Positions 16,254 to 26,651 of a stretch of DNA of 64,000 bases are shown here, one piece after another (within the stretch, counting starts at the first letter, position 1; every line of letters starts with the position of its first letter). The DNA is from Flavobacterium sp. KACC 22761. Lineage in GTDB: Bacteria; Bacteroidota; Bacteroidia; Flavobacteriales; Flavobacteriaceae. The DNA lies in contig NZ_CP139148.1 in NCBI RefSeq assembly GCF_034058155.1, positions 124,001-188,000 of the forward strand. Direction: 5' to 3'. Below the pieces are notes generated by a model, which searched no databases, had not been told where the DNA came from, and was given only the letters and a program-made list of their open reading frames with translations. The translations under genes and the position numbers were made by a program.

Positions 16254-19070
16254 TTATTTCAATGGCTTAAAAACAACCTCCATAGCATCGGCTTTGTTTA
16301 AAAAAGAAGTGGCAAATTCCTGAATATCTTTTGCTGTAATGTTTTTTACGATATTTTCATAAGTTGCAGGATCATCCATATTGTATTTATTTTCAAAATA
16401 ATTATAGATTAGGTTCATGCTGTAGCTGTTAAAGTTTTTGCTGTCTTCTCTTGCTTTCAAATAATTTGTTCTAGTTTTCTCAATATCTTCCGAAGCGATT
16501 TCGCCTTTTTTGATTTTATCAATTTCCTGATAAACAATTGGCAGTAAATGTTCGACTTTATCTGCATCACAGTCAAAATTGATATTCATTTTTATTCTTG
16601 AAATTGGCAATTCCTCAAGACTTGCAATAACTTGTGCGCCATATGTTCCGCCTTCTTTTTCACGAAGACTTTCAGTATATCGCAACGTCAATATATCACC
16701 TAAGAAAGAAGCCAATATTTTGTTTTTATGGCTAAAAGCACATTCTTTCAAAAATCCTATCCTAACTGAACTTTTAGGCGTTTCCATTTTAATGAAAATA
16801 TCTTTGTCAATTTTACTTGAAACCCATTTTGGAACATCCTTTTTAAACTTCTCTTTTCGTTTAATACCGTTTATACTTGCAATATATTTTTCTAATAAAG
16901 GTTTTAAAACTTCTGGTGTAACATCTCCAACAATATAAAATTCAAAGCTTGAAACATCGGCAAAACGATCCAAATAGAAAGCTTTCATGTTCTCAAAAGA
17001 TAAATCATCAATGAATTGCTGGTTCATTATACGCACTTTTGGATTGTTTTTACCATAAATTGCAGAGGTCAAACTGTCTTTCATTTTAGATGAAATATCA
17101 TTTTCTCTGTTTTTTAAAGAATTCTGCATTCTCTGTTTCAACAAATCGTATTGGTCTTTATCAAATCTTGGTTTAACAAAACGTAAATGAACCAATTGCA
17201 TCATTGCTTCAATGTCTTTTACATTTGCAGACCCTGAAACTGCTTCTGTCAAATTATTTATATCTACAGAGATTCCTACAATTTTTCCTTTTAGTACTTT
17301 ATTTAACTCAACATTCGAAAATGCTGCTACTCCTGACATCATTGCCAGATTTGTTGTCGAAATTATTGAAGGCATATCTTTAGGATCATATAAAGATGAT
17401 CCTCCAAGACTAACGGCTTGCAACATAACTTCTTTTTTATTTTTATCAGCAAATTTATAATGCACTTTCACGCCGTTACTTAACGTAAACGTAGTCGCCC
17501 CTATTTCCTTAGTTTCTTTTTCAGCAACAATTTTACCTGGCTTTAAATCCGTATCGTCCATTAGTGATTTAGTCACAAAAGTATCTGCGTACGGCTGCAA
17601 TGAAGCATCGTTTTCTGCTTTCTGAATGATATCAAATGCTTTTTCCTGCATTAAATTTTCTTCGCCTTCTACACCTGTAACCGTTACAACACGGTTTTCT
17701 TTTGTGTATAATTTTGAAATTTGTTCCTGAAGAATTTTGCTGTCAATATTTTTCAAAATGCTTTTTGTCATTTCAAATTCTACCGTAGGATCAGCAATTA
17801 CTTCGTGGTTCAAATAATCATCTTTCACCATTCCGATTACTTGTTTATGCGAAATCTCATTTATTTTTTCCAAATAATTTTCGTAACCAGAAATAGTTTC
17901 TTTAGCGGCTCTTTCGATTTCTCCGGTTGAAAAACCAAATTTATACGCACGAACCCATTCATTCATTACAGCTGTAAAAGCTTCAGCTTGTTTTCCTGGT
18001 TTTGGCAAAACGCTCAAAATCCAGACATCATTCAAACGAGTATAATTTTGATAGCCAATTTGTGCGCCTTTAAATGGGCATTCTTGTTTTTGTGCCATTT
18101 CTGACAAACGATTGTTCAAAATTGAAAAAGCAATACTTCTTTGGGTCGATTTTTCTAAATCGGCATACGTATTCGTTGTTTTTTCAGCTTTATGACGAAT
18201 CATTAAACTGATATTTGAAGCTGAAATTTCTTTATCCAAAGCCAATTTGAAAGTTGGTTCTGCTCTTTCTGGAATCGCAATTTCAAAACGCTTTTTAGGA
18301 TTTACTGGCGACGGAATATCAGCAAAAAGTTTTTTGATTTTCGCTTCAACTTCATCTGAATTAATATCTCCAACAATAGCGATTGCCTGCAAATCTGGAC
18401 GATACCAATCTTTATAAAAATCTTTTAACGCCTGATATTTGAAGTTTTTAATAATTTCCATATCGCCAATCGGCATGCGGTCTGCATAAAGCGAATTGTT
18501 GTAATAATATGGCGCCAACTGATTGTAAATTCTGGCGCGAGCATTTTGCCTTGTGCGCCATTCTTCGGTAATTACGCCACGCTCAGCATCGATTTCTTCA
18601 TTCGTCAGAGACAAAAAATTTGACCAATCATGCAAAACCAATAAACAAGTGTCGACAACTCCACCATCTTTTGACGGAATATTATCCAAATTGTAAACTG
18701 TTTCATCTGTGCTTGTGTAAGCATTGATGTTTTTTCCGAAAACGGCACCTTGCTTCTGAAGCGTATTCAAAATGCCTTTTCCTTCAAAATGTTTGGTTCC
18801 GTTAAACGCCATATGCTCCAGAAAATGCGCCAGTCCTTTCTGCTGGTCGTTTTCTAAAATCGACCCAACATTCTGAATAATATAATAACTTGCCGTATTT
18901 TTATTGACATCTGTCGGGTAAATATAATACGTCATTCCGTTTGGAAGAACCCCTTTTTTTATTTTTTGGTTGACTGCAATTGGGTCTGCAGATTTAAAAT
19001 TCTGCGCTTTCGCGGATGAGAAACACCCAACGATGAATAATAAAATTGATATTTTTTTGCTGTACTTCAT
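16254..19070 (-). CDS. M16-family zinc metallopeptidase (two-domain, exported)
   Basis: 938 residues. Signal peptide MKYSKKISILLFIVGCFSSAKAQ is visible. The inverted zinc motif HxxEH is intact at residues 82-86 (AHFLEHMAFNG), and two M16 halves make a pqqL-like clamshell of usual length. Such enzymes close around peptides or small proteins and cut them. In the Fus/PqqL systems of proteobacteria an M16 protease degrades substrate brought in by a TonB-dependent receptor, which fits a SusC/SusD gene pair upstream here. The gene begins 11 bases after the TlpA gene and is probably the last gene of the operon proper. Confidence 0.9.
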   Translation of the reverse strand: MKYSKKISILLFIVGCFSSAKAQNFKSADPIAVNQKIKKGVLPNGMTYYIYPTDVNKNTASYYIIQNVGSILENDQQKGLAHFLEHMAFNGTKHFEGKGILNTLQKQGAVFGKNINAYTSTDETVYNLDNIPSKDGGVVDTCLLVLHDWSNFLSLTNEEIDAERGVITEEWRTRQNARARIYNQLAPYYYNNSLYADRMPIGDMEIIKNFKYQALKDFYKDWYRPDLQAIAIVGDINSDEVEAKIKKLFADIPSPVNPKKRFEIAIPERAEPTFKLALDKEISASNISLMIRHKAEKTTNTYADLEKSTQRSIAFSILNNRLSEMAQKQECPFKGAQIGYQNYTRLNDVWILSVLPKPGKQAEAFTAVMNEWVRAYKFGFSTGEIERAAKETISGYENYLEKINEISHKQVIGMVKDDYLNHEVIADPTVEFEMTKSILKNIDSKILQEQISKLYTKENRVVTVTGVEGEENLMQEKAFDIIQKAENDASLQPYADTFVTKSLMDDTDLKPGKIVAEKETKEIGATTFTLSNGVKVHYKFADKNKKEVMLQAVSLGGSSLYDPKDMPSIISTTNLAMMSGVAAFSNVELNKVLKGKIVGISVDINNLTEAVSGSANVKDIEAMMQLVHLRFVKPRFDKDQYDLLKQRMQNSLKNRENDISSKMKDSLTSAIYGKNNPKVRIMNQQFIDDLSFENMKAFYLDRFADVSSFEFYIVGDVTPEVLKPLLEKYIASINGIKRKEKFKKDVPKWVSSKIDKDIFIKMETPKSSVRIGFLKECAFSHKNKILASFLGDILTLRYTESLREKEGGTYGAQVIASLEELPISRIKMNINFDCDADKVEHLLPIVYQEIDKIKKGEIASEDIEKTRTNYLKAREDSKNFNSYSMNLIYNYFENKYNMDDPATYENIVKNITAKDIQEFATSFLNKADAMEVVFKPLK

Positions 19071-19081
19071 AAAGCTGCTAA

Positions 19082-20464
19082 TTAACCTTTCAATAATTTA
19101 TCCAACTGCACTCTTAATTCTGGATTTGACGGACGAAACGCATCGGCATTGATGATGTTTCCTTTTGTGTCAAACAATAAAAATCTCGGAATCGCATTTA
19201 CATCGTAATTTTTAGCTACATCAGAACCAAAATCTTTATCAGCCATTAACTGAATTCCTTTTAATTGTTCTTTTGTAACAAAGTCTTTCCATTTTTGAGC
19301 GTCTTTTGGTTTATCCAATGAAAGGCTTACAAAAACAATATTTTTTCCGTGATAATCTTCCTCGATTTTTTTCATGTGTGGAATCTCTGCTTTACAAGGC
19401 CCGCACCAAGTTGCCCATAAATCAATGTACACAAATTTCCCTTTGAAATCTGAAAAAGAAACAGGTTTATCGTTTATGTCATTATAAGTAAAATCCAATC
19501 CTTTTTGCCCCACATTTTTATGAAGGACTTTTTCGTATTCTAATAAAAATGCTTTACTCGCGTCAGAAATCATAAAAGGTTTAATGCTCGGCGCAATTTT
19601 TTCGTATTCTTCAATTTTCATTCTTGAAGTTGCCACTTCTTCACGAAGATATGCATCCTTTAAAGCTGAATCTGTAATATGAGTAATTGATTCTGTTAAA
19701 TCCAAACGCTTTGGTTTCTCACCACCATTAATGCTTACATAGAAAAAATAATTTGTCATCAAAGAAACTCCATTCGCTAATTTTAACAAATCTGGATCTG
19801 TAAATTTCTTGTCTGTCATCCAAGTTTTAATTACTGCTGGACGATCGTCTTTGTCTGGAAACACAGATCTTGGCATTCTAAAAAAAGTATAAGTAAGTTC
19901 TTCAACATCTGTCGCTACAGCCAATTTTAATAATTTATTGAAATTCGCATCTTTTGTTTTAATTGATTTCGAAAATTCATCTGCTTTGGCAATACCTTTA
20001 TCAATAAACGGATAAAATTCTACATACGATACATTTTCACCCAAACGTGCAAAAGGCGCAAATTCGTTGTAGATTTCGTTTGCTTTTTGCACCAAAGCAT
20101 TTTGTCCGATATTCTTTCCGCTTAAAACGTAATTTGTTTTATTGATTACCAGATTTAAGTCTAGTTTAGGTTCTAAAAACAAACGAATTAATTGGTTTCT
20201 ACTTTTCATTTGACCGTAATCTACATAATAAAAGCCAGCAGCTGAAACTGGTGTCATAAAGCCGAATTCCCCCAGCGAATTAACTTTTGCGGTAGCAGCA
20301 ACGACTGGCTTTCCATCTTCAACATTGTAAAGCGTAATTTCTTTTGTTTTTAAATCTGGAATCGAGATTGTTCCTCTAATAACTGCATATTCTGAAAGGT
20401 TTGCAGCAAAACTCATTTGAACCGTGATGAAGGTCAAAATGAAATAAAAAATGTGTTTTTTCAT
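19082..20464 (-). CDS. TlpA-like thioredoxin-family protein, exported
   Basis: 460 residues with a signal peptide (MKKHIFYFILTFITVQMSFA). An N-terminal beta-rich DUF4369-like region (about 25-110) and a helical linker precede a C-terminal TlpA/redoxin domain (about 320-455) with WATWCGPCKAEIPHMKKIE; both cysteines of CGPC and the cis-Pro region (AIPRFLLF) are present. It would reduce or rearrange disulfides in the periplasm. It sits between the aspartyl protease (26-base gap) and the M16 protease (11-base gap) in one transcript. Confidence 0.85.
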   Translation of the reverse strand: MKKHIFYFILTFITVQMSFAANLSEYAVIRGTISIPDLKTKEITLYNVEDGKPVVAATAKVNSLGEFGFMTPVSAAGFYYVDYGQMKSRNQLIRLFLEPKLDLNLVINKTNYVLSGKNIGQNALVQKANEIYNEFAPFARLGENVSYVEFYPFIDKGIAKADEFSKSIKTKDANFNKLLKLAVATDVEELTYTFFRMPRSVFPDKDDRPAVIKTWMTDKKFTDPDLLKLANGVSLMTNYFFYVSINGGEKPKRLDLTESITHITDSALKDAYLREEVATSRMKIEEYEKIAPSIKPFMISDASKAFLLEYEKVLHKNVGQKGLDFTYNDINDKPVSFSDFKGKFVYIDLWATWCGPCKAEIPHMKKIEEDYHGKNIVFVSLSLDKPKDAQKWKDFVTKEQLKGIQLMADKDFGSDVAKNYDVNAIPRFLLFDTKGNIINADAFRPSNPELRVQLDKLLKG

Positions 20465-20490
20465 TGTTTTTTGTTTTTTGGTTGATATTT

Positions 20491-21966
20491 TTAAATTGAA
20501 ATTTGCATCGATTGATCGCCTTGCTCGATGATGAAATCTTTGGTTTCTTTACTCTCTTTTAGCTTTTTAAGATTTTCTGGATTCAATAAATCTTTGGCTT
20601 CAAAATCATTGATTTGAATGACCTTGGCTCCCTCTTTTACTTTCTTTAAATCTTCATTTTGCTGATCTATAATTCTTTTTACTATCAGGTTTTGATTTTC
20701 GTCAAAATCTAAATTCATTCCTCCTAAATAGAAAGAGGACATTTTTTTGAAATTTTTATTGGGTTCCAGATAAACTGTTTTATGCAAAAGATCAATGGTA
20801 AAATTGAAACGTTTGATCAAATCGATTCCCAGAGAACCATCGGCGAAAGCCCAGCTTTTATTGGCTTCGTCATATTCCTGAAGCGCGATGGTTACATTTG
20901 GGAAATTATTTCCGTTAATGGCAATATTCGGAATCGCGCCACCGACAATTTTGGTTTGTTTTCCTAAACTATAATTCACCGAAGTATATTCTGTTTTTAG
21001 ACTTGCTTCGAGATTATTTTTATGATTGAAGGGGCCGTAACCAATTAAATCGTAACCTGCTCCAGTATCAAAAGTGAAATTGCCTTCGACTGATTTTTTG
21101 TCTTCAAAAGTCAGATTCATTTTTACTACCGGAAGTCCCGATTTATAATCAAAAACCATAGGTTTTGCTTTTCCCCAATACTTAAAATCTCCAAAATTGT
21201 ATAAATCAATTGTCATTGTATCAAAATTGACTGATGTGATATAATTGCGAAGCAAATTGGCACCAAATAATCCATCATAAACGCCGTGTTTTGGAAAAAT
21301 GACCAAACCTTGATTTTTCAAAACCTGATCACCAATGTAAATCGTATTATCTGCCGAATATTGCACTTGCTGACTTCCGCCAACCACCGAAGCCGATTTA
21401 TTTTTCGTCACTACAACTCCAGCTTTGTATGCGCTATCAGGATTCAACGCCATTCCGTCTGCGCCTGTGTCAAAAAGCATTAAAAACTCGCGATCGGCTT
21501 TGTTTAGTTTTATTTTAATGGCAATTCCGTTTTCAACAATTTCAAACGGAATACTGGCTACTTCTTTTACTTCAGCATTTCTGTCGACTTTGTACAAACC
21601 ATCAAAAAACGTCACATACAAGATTTTGTTCTCTGAATTGAAAACAATTTGGGTTGGCTTTTTCTCTTTCCCTTTGAAACAAAAATCAGCCAAAACAAAA
21701 GTTTCATTTTTGATTTTCGCCGATTTTCCGATTTGAATCGAATCTAAAACCGGAAAAGCTTTGAAAATACTGTTAAGGTAAAATTCGTTTGACGAAGAAT
21801 CTCCCACACCAACTGTAAATTCTGACGCTAAAAGATTTTTGATGCTCGTATAATCTTTTTGCTGAAAAGCTTGTTCAAACGCTTTTACGCTTTCTTGAAC
21901 ACTCTTTTTTTGCCCATAATTGATATAGCACGAAATTGTCAGTGCGAATACAACTAACTTTTTCAT
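20491..21966 (-). CDS. Exported aspartyl protease with two DTG motifs and PDZ-like end
   Basis: 491 residues from MKKLVVFALTISCYINYGQ (signal peptide); an ATG 51 bases upstream only adds an unlikely leader. An N-terminal NTF2-like region (about 20-125) is followed by a retropepsin-like domain. Two catalytic-type motifs are seen, FDTGADG at 165-171 and FDTGAGY at 299-305, so one chain may form a bilobal pepsin-like active site instead of a dimer. A C-terminal PDZ-like segment (about 410-490, VKEGAKVIQINDFEAKDL) could bind peptide ends. It starts 1 base after the thioredoxin stop, so the genes are tightly coupled. Related clan AA proteins of Bacteroidetes are largely uncharacterised. Confidence 0.8.
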   Translation of the reverse strand: MKKLVVFALTISCYINYGQKKSVQESVKAFEQAFQQKDYTSIKNLLASEFTVGVGDSSSNEFYLNSIFKAFPVLDSIQIGKSAKIKNETFVLADFCFKGKEKKPTQIVFNSENKILYVTFFDGLYKVDRNAEVKEVASIPFEIVENGIAIKIKLNKADREFLMLFDTGADGMALNPDSAYKAGVVVTKNKSASVVGGSQQVQYSADNTIYIGDQVLKNQGLVIFPKHGVYDGLFGANLLRNYITSVNFDTMTIDLYNFGDFKYWGKAKPMVFDYKSGLPVVKMNLTFEDKKSVEGNFTFDTGAGYDLIGYGPFNHKNNLEASLKTEYTSVNYSLGKQTKIVGGAIPNIAINGNNFPNVTIALQEYDEANKSWAFADGSLGIDLIKRFNFTIDLLHKTVYLEPNKNFKKMSSFYLGGMNLDFDENQNLIVKRIIDQQNEDLKKVKEGAKVIQINDFEAKDLLNPENLKKLKESKETKDFIIEQGDQSMQISI

Positions 21967-21967
21967 T

Positions 21968-22840
21968 TTACTTTTGCAAAGTATAAGGATTATTGACAGG
22001 TGGCTTTTGTGCACCAAAATCTTTTAATAAAATGCCTTCGTATTTGGTCCATTCTTCTGGTGTGTACAATTCTTTTGCCTCAGCAAGCAATGCTTGGAAA
22101 CCTTTTAAATCGTTCGTTTTTTCGAATTCTTTTCTTTTACGTTGCAAAATGGTAAATACGTGGTTGGTAACACTTGATTTCCCATAATCTGTAGCGAACT
22201 TCTTGCTTGACAATAGAAAAAGATCATCATATTGTTTGCCAACTCTTAATCCAGTAACAATTACAAAAGAAACCTCATCTGTAGCGTCTTTAGATTTTAA
22301 GTAGCTATCGATTACATCAAAAGGCACATTCCTTTTGTTTGCCATATAAGCTTGCACATAAAAATCTGGGTAATCCTTTTCATTGATCTGGGGACTATAT
22401 TTTTTAAAAATTCCTTTTTTAGCCAAATCTTTTGCATTTTGAAGCAATGCTGTAAACTGCTCTACAGTTTGAAATCCTGAAGCAATATCAATCACTTTTC
22501 CATTCGGATTTATAAATAAAAAAGTTGGAAAACCAGTAACGCCGTATTTCATGCATAACTTTTTGCCAATTTCCTCTTTCAAAATATCCGATTTGAAAGT
22601 CACGAAATCTGCACTCAAAACACTGGCAACTTTAGGATCTGGAAATACATCTTTGTCCATTTGTGCGCACGGCATACAGCCCGTAAAATACAAATCGACA
22701 AAAATTAACTTTTTCTCCTTTTGTGCTTGTTTTTTAGCTAGTTCCCAACTATCATCAGCTGGATTTGTCTGTGCATTTAAAGCAATAGAAGAGCTGGCAA
22801 GCAGCAAAACTGCACTTGCGATTTTAAAAAAACGTTTCAT
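21968..22840 (-). CDS. Thioredoxin-family protein, exported
   Basis: 290 residues. Signal peptide MKRFFKIASAVLLLASSSIALNA is followed by a thioredoxin domain (about 30-145) with CMPC in DLYFTGCMPCAQMDKDVF and a cis-Pro loop GFPTFLF, as in the DsbD C-terminal or Thioredoxin_7 group. The remaining helical part (about 150-290) has no recognised domain. It lies 65 bases after the PKD-like lipoprotein gene. It probably transfers electrons between DsbD and substrate proteins; this is inference. Confidence 0.85.
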   Translation of the reverse strand: MKRFFKIASAVLLLASSSIALNAQTNPADDSWELAKKQAQKEKKLIFVDLYFTGCMPCAQMDKDVFPDPKVASVLSADFVTFKSDILKEEIGKKLCMKYGVTGFPTFLFINPNGKVIDIASGFQTVEQFTALLQNAKDLAKKGIFKKYSPQINEKDYPDFYVQAYMANKRNVPFDVIDSYLKSKDATDEVSFVIVTGLRVGKQYDDLFLLSSKKFATDYGKSSVTNHVFTILQRKRKEFEKTNDLKGFQALLAEAKELYTPEEWTKYEGILLKDFGAQKPPVNNPYTLQK

Positions 22841-22905
22841 AAAATGTGGTTATTTAGCCGAATGAATTTTAAGAATTCATCCGGCTTTGATTTAACAATT
22901 TTTAA

Positions 22906-24381
22906 TTATCTAGTACGATAAGCAACATCAACAATTTTACATAAACCAGAGTAACTATAGTCAAGTACTAAATTTCCGTTTACAGGAGGAACTGTAAATA
23001 ATTCTAATTTGCCCGTTGTACCATAGCTTCCAACGATTAATTTTTTAGTATATAATTTATTGGCTCTTGCATTACAATCCAGATAAGTGATTTCTTCACT
23101 GCCTTTGTCCAGCATTAATTTTGCAGACTGAGTTCCGTTGTCATACTCGTATAGTTTTCCTCCAACAGCATAAAACAAGTAACCAGAATCTGGACTTACA
23201 GCAAATTTTGTGGCTTTATCAATATCTGGTGCATTTAGGATTTCTTTATAATAAGTCTGTGCCAAGGCTGTATTAAATCTCAAAAGATGGAATTTTCCAG
23301 TTGTAACATTCTTCAGAACTGCAAAATTCTCGAATGAATTAAAGTTTGAGGTTGTCATATATACCAAATCACAATTGGTATTATTCCAATCTAAAACAGT
23401 TGGAGATCCCGTTAACGGAGGCATTGCAGAACAATTTCCTTTTGAAAAGCTATAACGGACAAAACGACGATTATTTTGATCATAAAAAATAGGAGGACCG
23501 GCAATTGTTCCTCGGTTTTCTGCAATAAAAGGTGCAGCATAGAAAGGTTTTGTCTCGATATCTAAAATATTTTGAGGCAAGCCATATCTAATTTGATTTG
23601 ATCTCACATAACAATAAATATTTCCTTTACTATAAATAATATTTTCTGCTGGTGCAGCAGATTTCATAAAATCAACACCAAAATTGGTTTCAAAAGCTCC
23701 GCCAACACTTTCATAAGCGATATTTTGAGATTCTGTCCAAGCAAAAGAATCTGGTTCTAATCGAGCGGTGCCTGTTTCTGTGGCAGTAACATAAATTCCG
23801 TAAGCGGTAGAAGTCGAAAGCGCTGATCCAAAACATTCTACATCAACAGCTTTTCCACTCAATTTTAAAGCCGAGCCTGCAGCATCTAAAACGTCTGTAA
23901 TAACTCGTGTAGTACCATTTGGAATTATAGAAACCATATCTAATCTCGCTTTTCCATCAACATCACCAACTACCATCCAGCCTTCATAAATAGCCGAAAC
24001 TACATTTAACGTAAAATACTTCTGTTGCCAAGTAACTCCGGTAACTTTATCGGTAATTAAATAATAAACCTGATATTTTGCAGGCGGTAACTTTATTATG
24101 GCATCAATATCTTTTGATGTACTTATAATGTTTCTGGCGCTACCTAACGCCACCCATTGGAATGTATAACGATCAGGATCTGATCCATCATCTTTGGTTG
24201 GGTTCAAATCTGGAGAAAGCTTAAAACGTTCCCCTGTATAAACGGTATACTCTTCTTGTATTCCCGTTACATTTAAAGTATTGATCTCAGTATAATTATA
24301 ATTTCCCTCATCACTTACACAACTATTTGCCACAGTAATCAAAAGCAGTAAAGCGATTTTTATTTGTATCTTTTTAATCAT
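22906..24381 (-). CDS. PKD-like family lipoprotein of a SusCD locus
   Basis: 491 residues with lipobox VANSC at the end of the signal peptide (Cys21) and acidic residues right after it (CVSDEGN), a pattern associated with surface export of Bacteroidetes lipoproteins. A PKD/Ig-like N-terminal region (about 35-130, YTVYTGERFKLSPDLNP) is followed by a beta-propeller-like remainder. Such proteins accompany DUF4843 and SusCD in many Bacteroidetes and probably bind substrate at the cell surface. Distances to neighbours are 33 and 65 bases, same strand. Confidence 0.75.
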   Translation of the reverse strand: MIKKIQIKIALLLLITVANSCVSDEGNYNYTEINTLNVTGIQEEYTVYTGERFKLSPDLNPTKDDGSDPDRYTFQWVALGSARNIISTSKDIDAIIKLPPAKYQVYYLITDKVTGVTWQQKYFTLNVVSAIYEGWMVVGDVDGKARLDMVSIIPNGTTRVITDVLDAAGSALKLSGKAVDVECFGSALSTSTAYGIYVTATETGTARLEPDSFAWTESQNIAYESVGGAFETNFGVDFMKSAAPAENIIYSKGNIYCYVRSNQIRYGLPQNILDIETKPFYAAPFIAENRGTIAGPPIFYDQNNRRFVRYSFSKGNCSAMPPLTGSPTVLDWNNTNCDLVYMTTSNFNSFENFAVLKNVTTGKFHLLRFNTALAQTYYKEILNAPDIDKATKFAVSPDSGYLFYAVGGKLYEYDNGTQSAKLMLDKGSEEITYLDCNARANKLYTKKLIVGSYGTTGKLELFTVPPVNGNLVLDYSYSGLCKIVDVAYRTR

Positions 24382-24414
24382 TTTAATATGTTTTATATGA
24401 AATGAATTTGATAA

Positions 24415-25185
24415 TTATAGAACGTACATTTCGGTACCATCTTCTTCGTAAATCGTATTTCCAGATTTCTTCTGATCAGCCAGATAACGTTTCATAAAAT
24501 TTTGATAATACACTACATCTGGAACTGTAAGTCCTGGCGAACCCAGTTTCTGTGCAAACATTTCTGGCTTCAAATCCATTAATTCGCACATCAAAAAGAA
24601 TTTTTTGGCAGTAAAAGGTCCCAAATAAGCTGCAAACCATCCTGGAGGCTGCGTTAATTTGTCATCAAAAGTTATTTTAAATCGAATAAAACTCATGGTT
24701 TTCTTTGTAATTGCATTCACTACTTTTGTTTGCATTTTTGTGGTAAACCATTCATTTTCTTCCAGATTCAAAACCAAGGTGTACTGCTTGGTTTTCATGT
24801 CTGGAGTTCTAAAAAAGGGAACATCTACGGTATCAACTCGTCTTCCTGCATGAAGGTAAATTTCTTTAGGAAGTGTAAAATGTGTCCCTTCAATTGCTGT
24901 ACTTGATGGATCTACGGTAAGTTTTACTTTTCTATCTACATCACTTAATTTTCCCTGAACCCTAATCGGAATTTTAAAAATTCTTCCTGTAATAGTTGAT
25001 TTATCTAAACTGAAGCTAAATCCTGTACTGTCACGAACAGGTTCACTAATTCCATTGGGAGCATACAAAGCATTAGAAAAATAAATATTATCCGTGTCTT
25101 GGTAAGTTGCAATTTCTTCTTTCTCACAAGATGTAAATCCTAAAAAAGAAACGAAGATTATACTTAAAATCAATATCTTATTCAT
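24415..25185 (-). CDS. DUF4843 lipoprotein
   Basis: 256 residues with lipobox GFTSC (Cys20) and the acidic tail CEKEE that suggests surface export. The first part has a Calx-beta-like strand pattern (FSFSLDKSTITGRIFKIPIRV, STAIEGTHFTLPKE), the second the helical end typical of DUF4843 proteins. It is an accessory surface component of the SusCD system; the substrate is unknown. It starts 15 bases after susD. Confidence 0.8.
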   Translation of the reverse strand: MNKILILSIIFVSFLGFTSCEKEEIATYQDTDNIYFSNALYAPNGISEPVRDSTGFSFSLDKSTITGRIFKIPIRVQGKLSDVDRKVKLTVDPSSTAIEGTHFTLPKEIYLHAGRRVDTVDVPFFRTPDMKTKQYTLVLNLEENEWFTTKMQTKVVNAITKKTMSFIRFKITFDDKLTQPPGWFAAYLGPFTAKKFFLMCELMDLKPEMFAQKLGSPGLTVPDVVYYQNFMKRYLADQKKSGNTIYEEDGTEMYVL

Positions 25186-25200
25186 ATTTAATCTTTTAAA

Positions 25201-26646
25201 TTATTGAAAGTTAATTTCAGAATCCGGCATTGGAACTACATATTGAACAGCGCTCATGGTCACATTTCCAGAAGTCGCAGAGCCGTTTGGAATTGCCGTA
25301 GAGTTGATTCTTTTGTAATAGAAAAACAACTGCCCTTCGCCAATAAATTCTTTTTTATATTCTTTAGTAACTTCAGTTGTTAAAACTGCTGTTGCGGCTA
25401 AATTCGTCAGACCTCTGTTAAAGCGAAGTGTGTTCAAATAAGAAATTCCAGTTGCAGGAACCGTTGAGGTTTCAGCTGCGATTAAATACATTTCTGAAAG
25501 TTTAAACATCGGAATCTGAAAACGAAACACTTTAGTCTTATCTGTAACATCTTCATATTTGTAGAATGTTTTCTGCGTTTTTCCTCCCACAATTGGAATT
25601 TTCCAGCTTGGAAGACTTCTATAATCGTTATCATTTGATTCAAAAACGGCATTGATTCTGACCAATAACGGAGCATATATTTTATCATCGGCCAAACTAG
25701 AATCGAATAAATCTTTTTGTTTGGTATATAAAGTATAATCACTAATCGAGAAGAAATTTTCTGAAAAAAAAATACGATCTGGATTTGCGGCATTTGTAGC
25801 TTCTAAAAATGGAGTCCAAGGAAATAGCGTATTTGATTTCGTAAAGTTTATCACTTCATTTGCGATTGTTGAAGCACCTGTTTTATCGCCAGCATACAAA
25901 AGAACACGTGCTTTTAAGCATTTTACTGCCAAATAATTCATTCTATTTCCTCTATTTACAGAATAATACGTATTGCCATCAAAAGCTCCTGAACCTATAT
26001 ATTTTCCAGTTGTCAAAATCGGGTCATTTGCTAAAAGAACTAAAGCCTGATCTAAATCAGCAAGCACTTTTACAATTACATCTTTAGCTGGAAGAATTGG
26101 ATTATTGGTTGGTGCATATTTATCATAATAAGGTATTCCTGGATCAGCGGGAGCAACTTTATAGATAGGCCCATATAGACGAAGCATATCAAAATGAAGC
26201 ATCGCACGAATCGCAATCGCCTCACCTTTTAGCATATCGGCTTTTTCGGCAGAAATTACTCCAGCATGTTCGTCTATACTTTCCAGAAATTTATTAGCTG
26301 ATAAAATAGTTGTAAATGCTGTTTCCCAAATATTCGAAAATGTAGTTTTGGCTACTTTTTCCGCATAAGCATAAGTTGAAATCTGCGCTTTATCAGGGTA
26401 TGAAGTCATATTATACTGCTGTCCCAAAATCTCAACTGCATCCATAGTCAACTGTTTACCATAAAGATTATTAGAAGCTAATTGCAGATAAAGACCATTA
26501 TGCACATTCTGAACTCCTTTCTCCGAATTGTACAACTGAGATTCTAAGATTTTGTCCTGAGGTACCACGTCTAGAAAATCACTACAGCCAACAGCTGTAA
26601 AAGATACTATAAGAAGGAATGAAATTTTATTTAAATACTTTTTCAT
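25201..26646 (-). CDS. SusD/RagB-family surface lipoprotein
   Basis: 481 residues with lipobox AVGC and acidic residues following (CSDFLDVVPQDKI), the standard SusD start. The helical TPR-like fold is seen in LKARVLLYAGDKTGASTIANE, and the C-terminal KLSEMYLIAAETS segment is characteristic. SusD lids the SusC barrel and captures ligand. It begins 5 bases after the susC stop. Its partner carries an STN domain, so the ligand is probably sensed by the sigma system upstream. Confidence 0.9.
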   Translation of the reverse strand: MKKYLNKISFLLIVSFTAVGCSDFLDVVPQDKILESQLYNSEKGVQNVHNGLYLQLASNNLYGKQLTMDAVEILGQQYNMTSYPDKAQISTYAYAEKVAKTTFSNIWETAFTTILSANKFLESIDEHAGVISAEKADMLKGEAIAIRAMLHFDMLRLYGPIYKVAPADPGIPYYDKYAPTNNPILPAKDVIVKVLADLDQALVLLANDPILTTGKYIGSGAFDGNTYYSVNRGNRMNYLAVKCLKARVLLYAGDKTGASTIANEVINFTKSNTLFPWTPFLEATNAANPDRIFFSENFFSISDYTLYTKQKDLFDSSLADDKIYAPLLVRINAVFESNDNDYRSLPSWKIPIVGGKTQKTFYKYEDVTDKTKVFRFQIPMFKLSEMYLIAAETSTVPATGISYLNTLRFNRGLTNLAATAVLTTEVTKEYKKEFIGEGQLFFYYKRINSTAIPNGSATSGNVTMSAVQYVVPMPDSEINFQ

Positions 26647-26651
26647 ACTAA

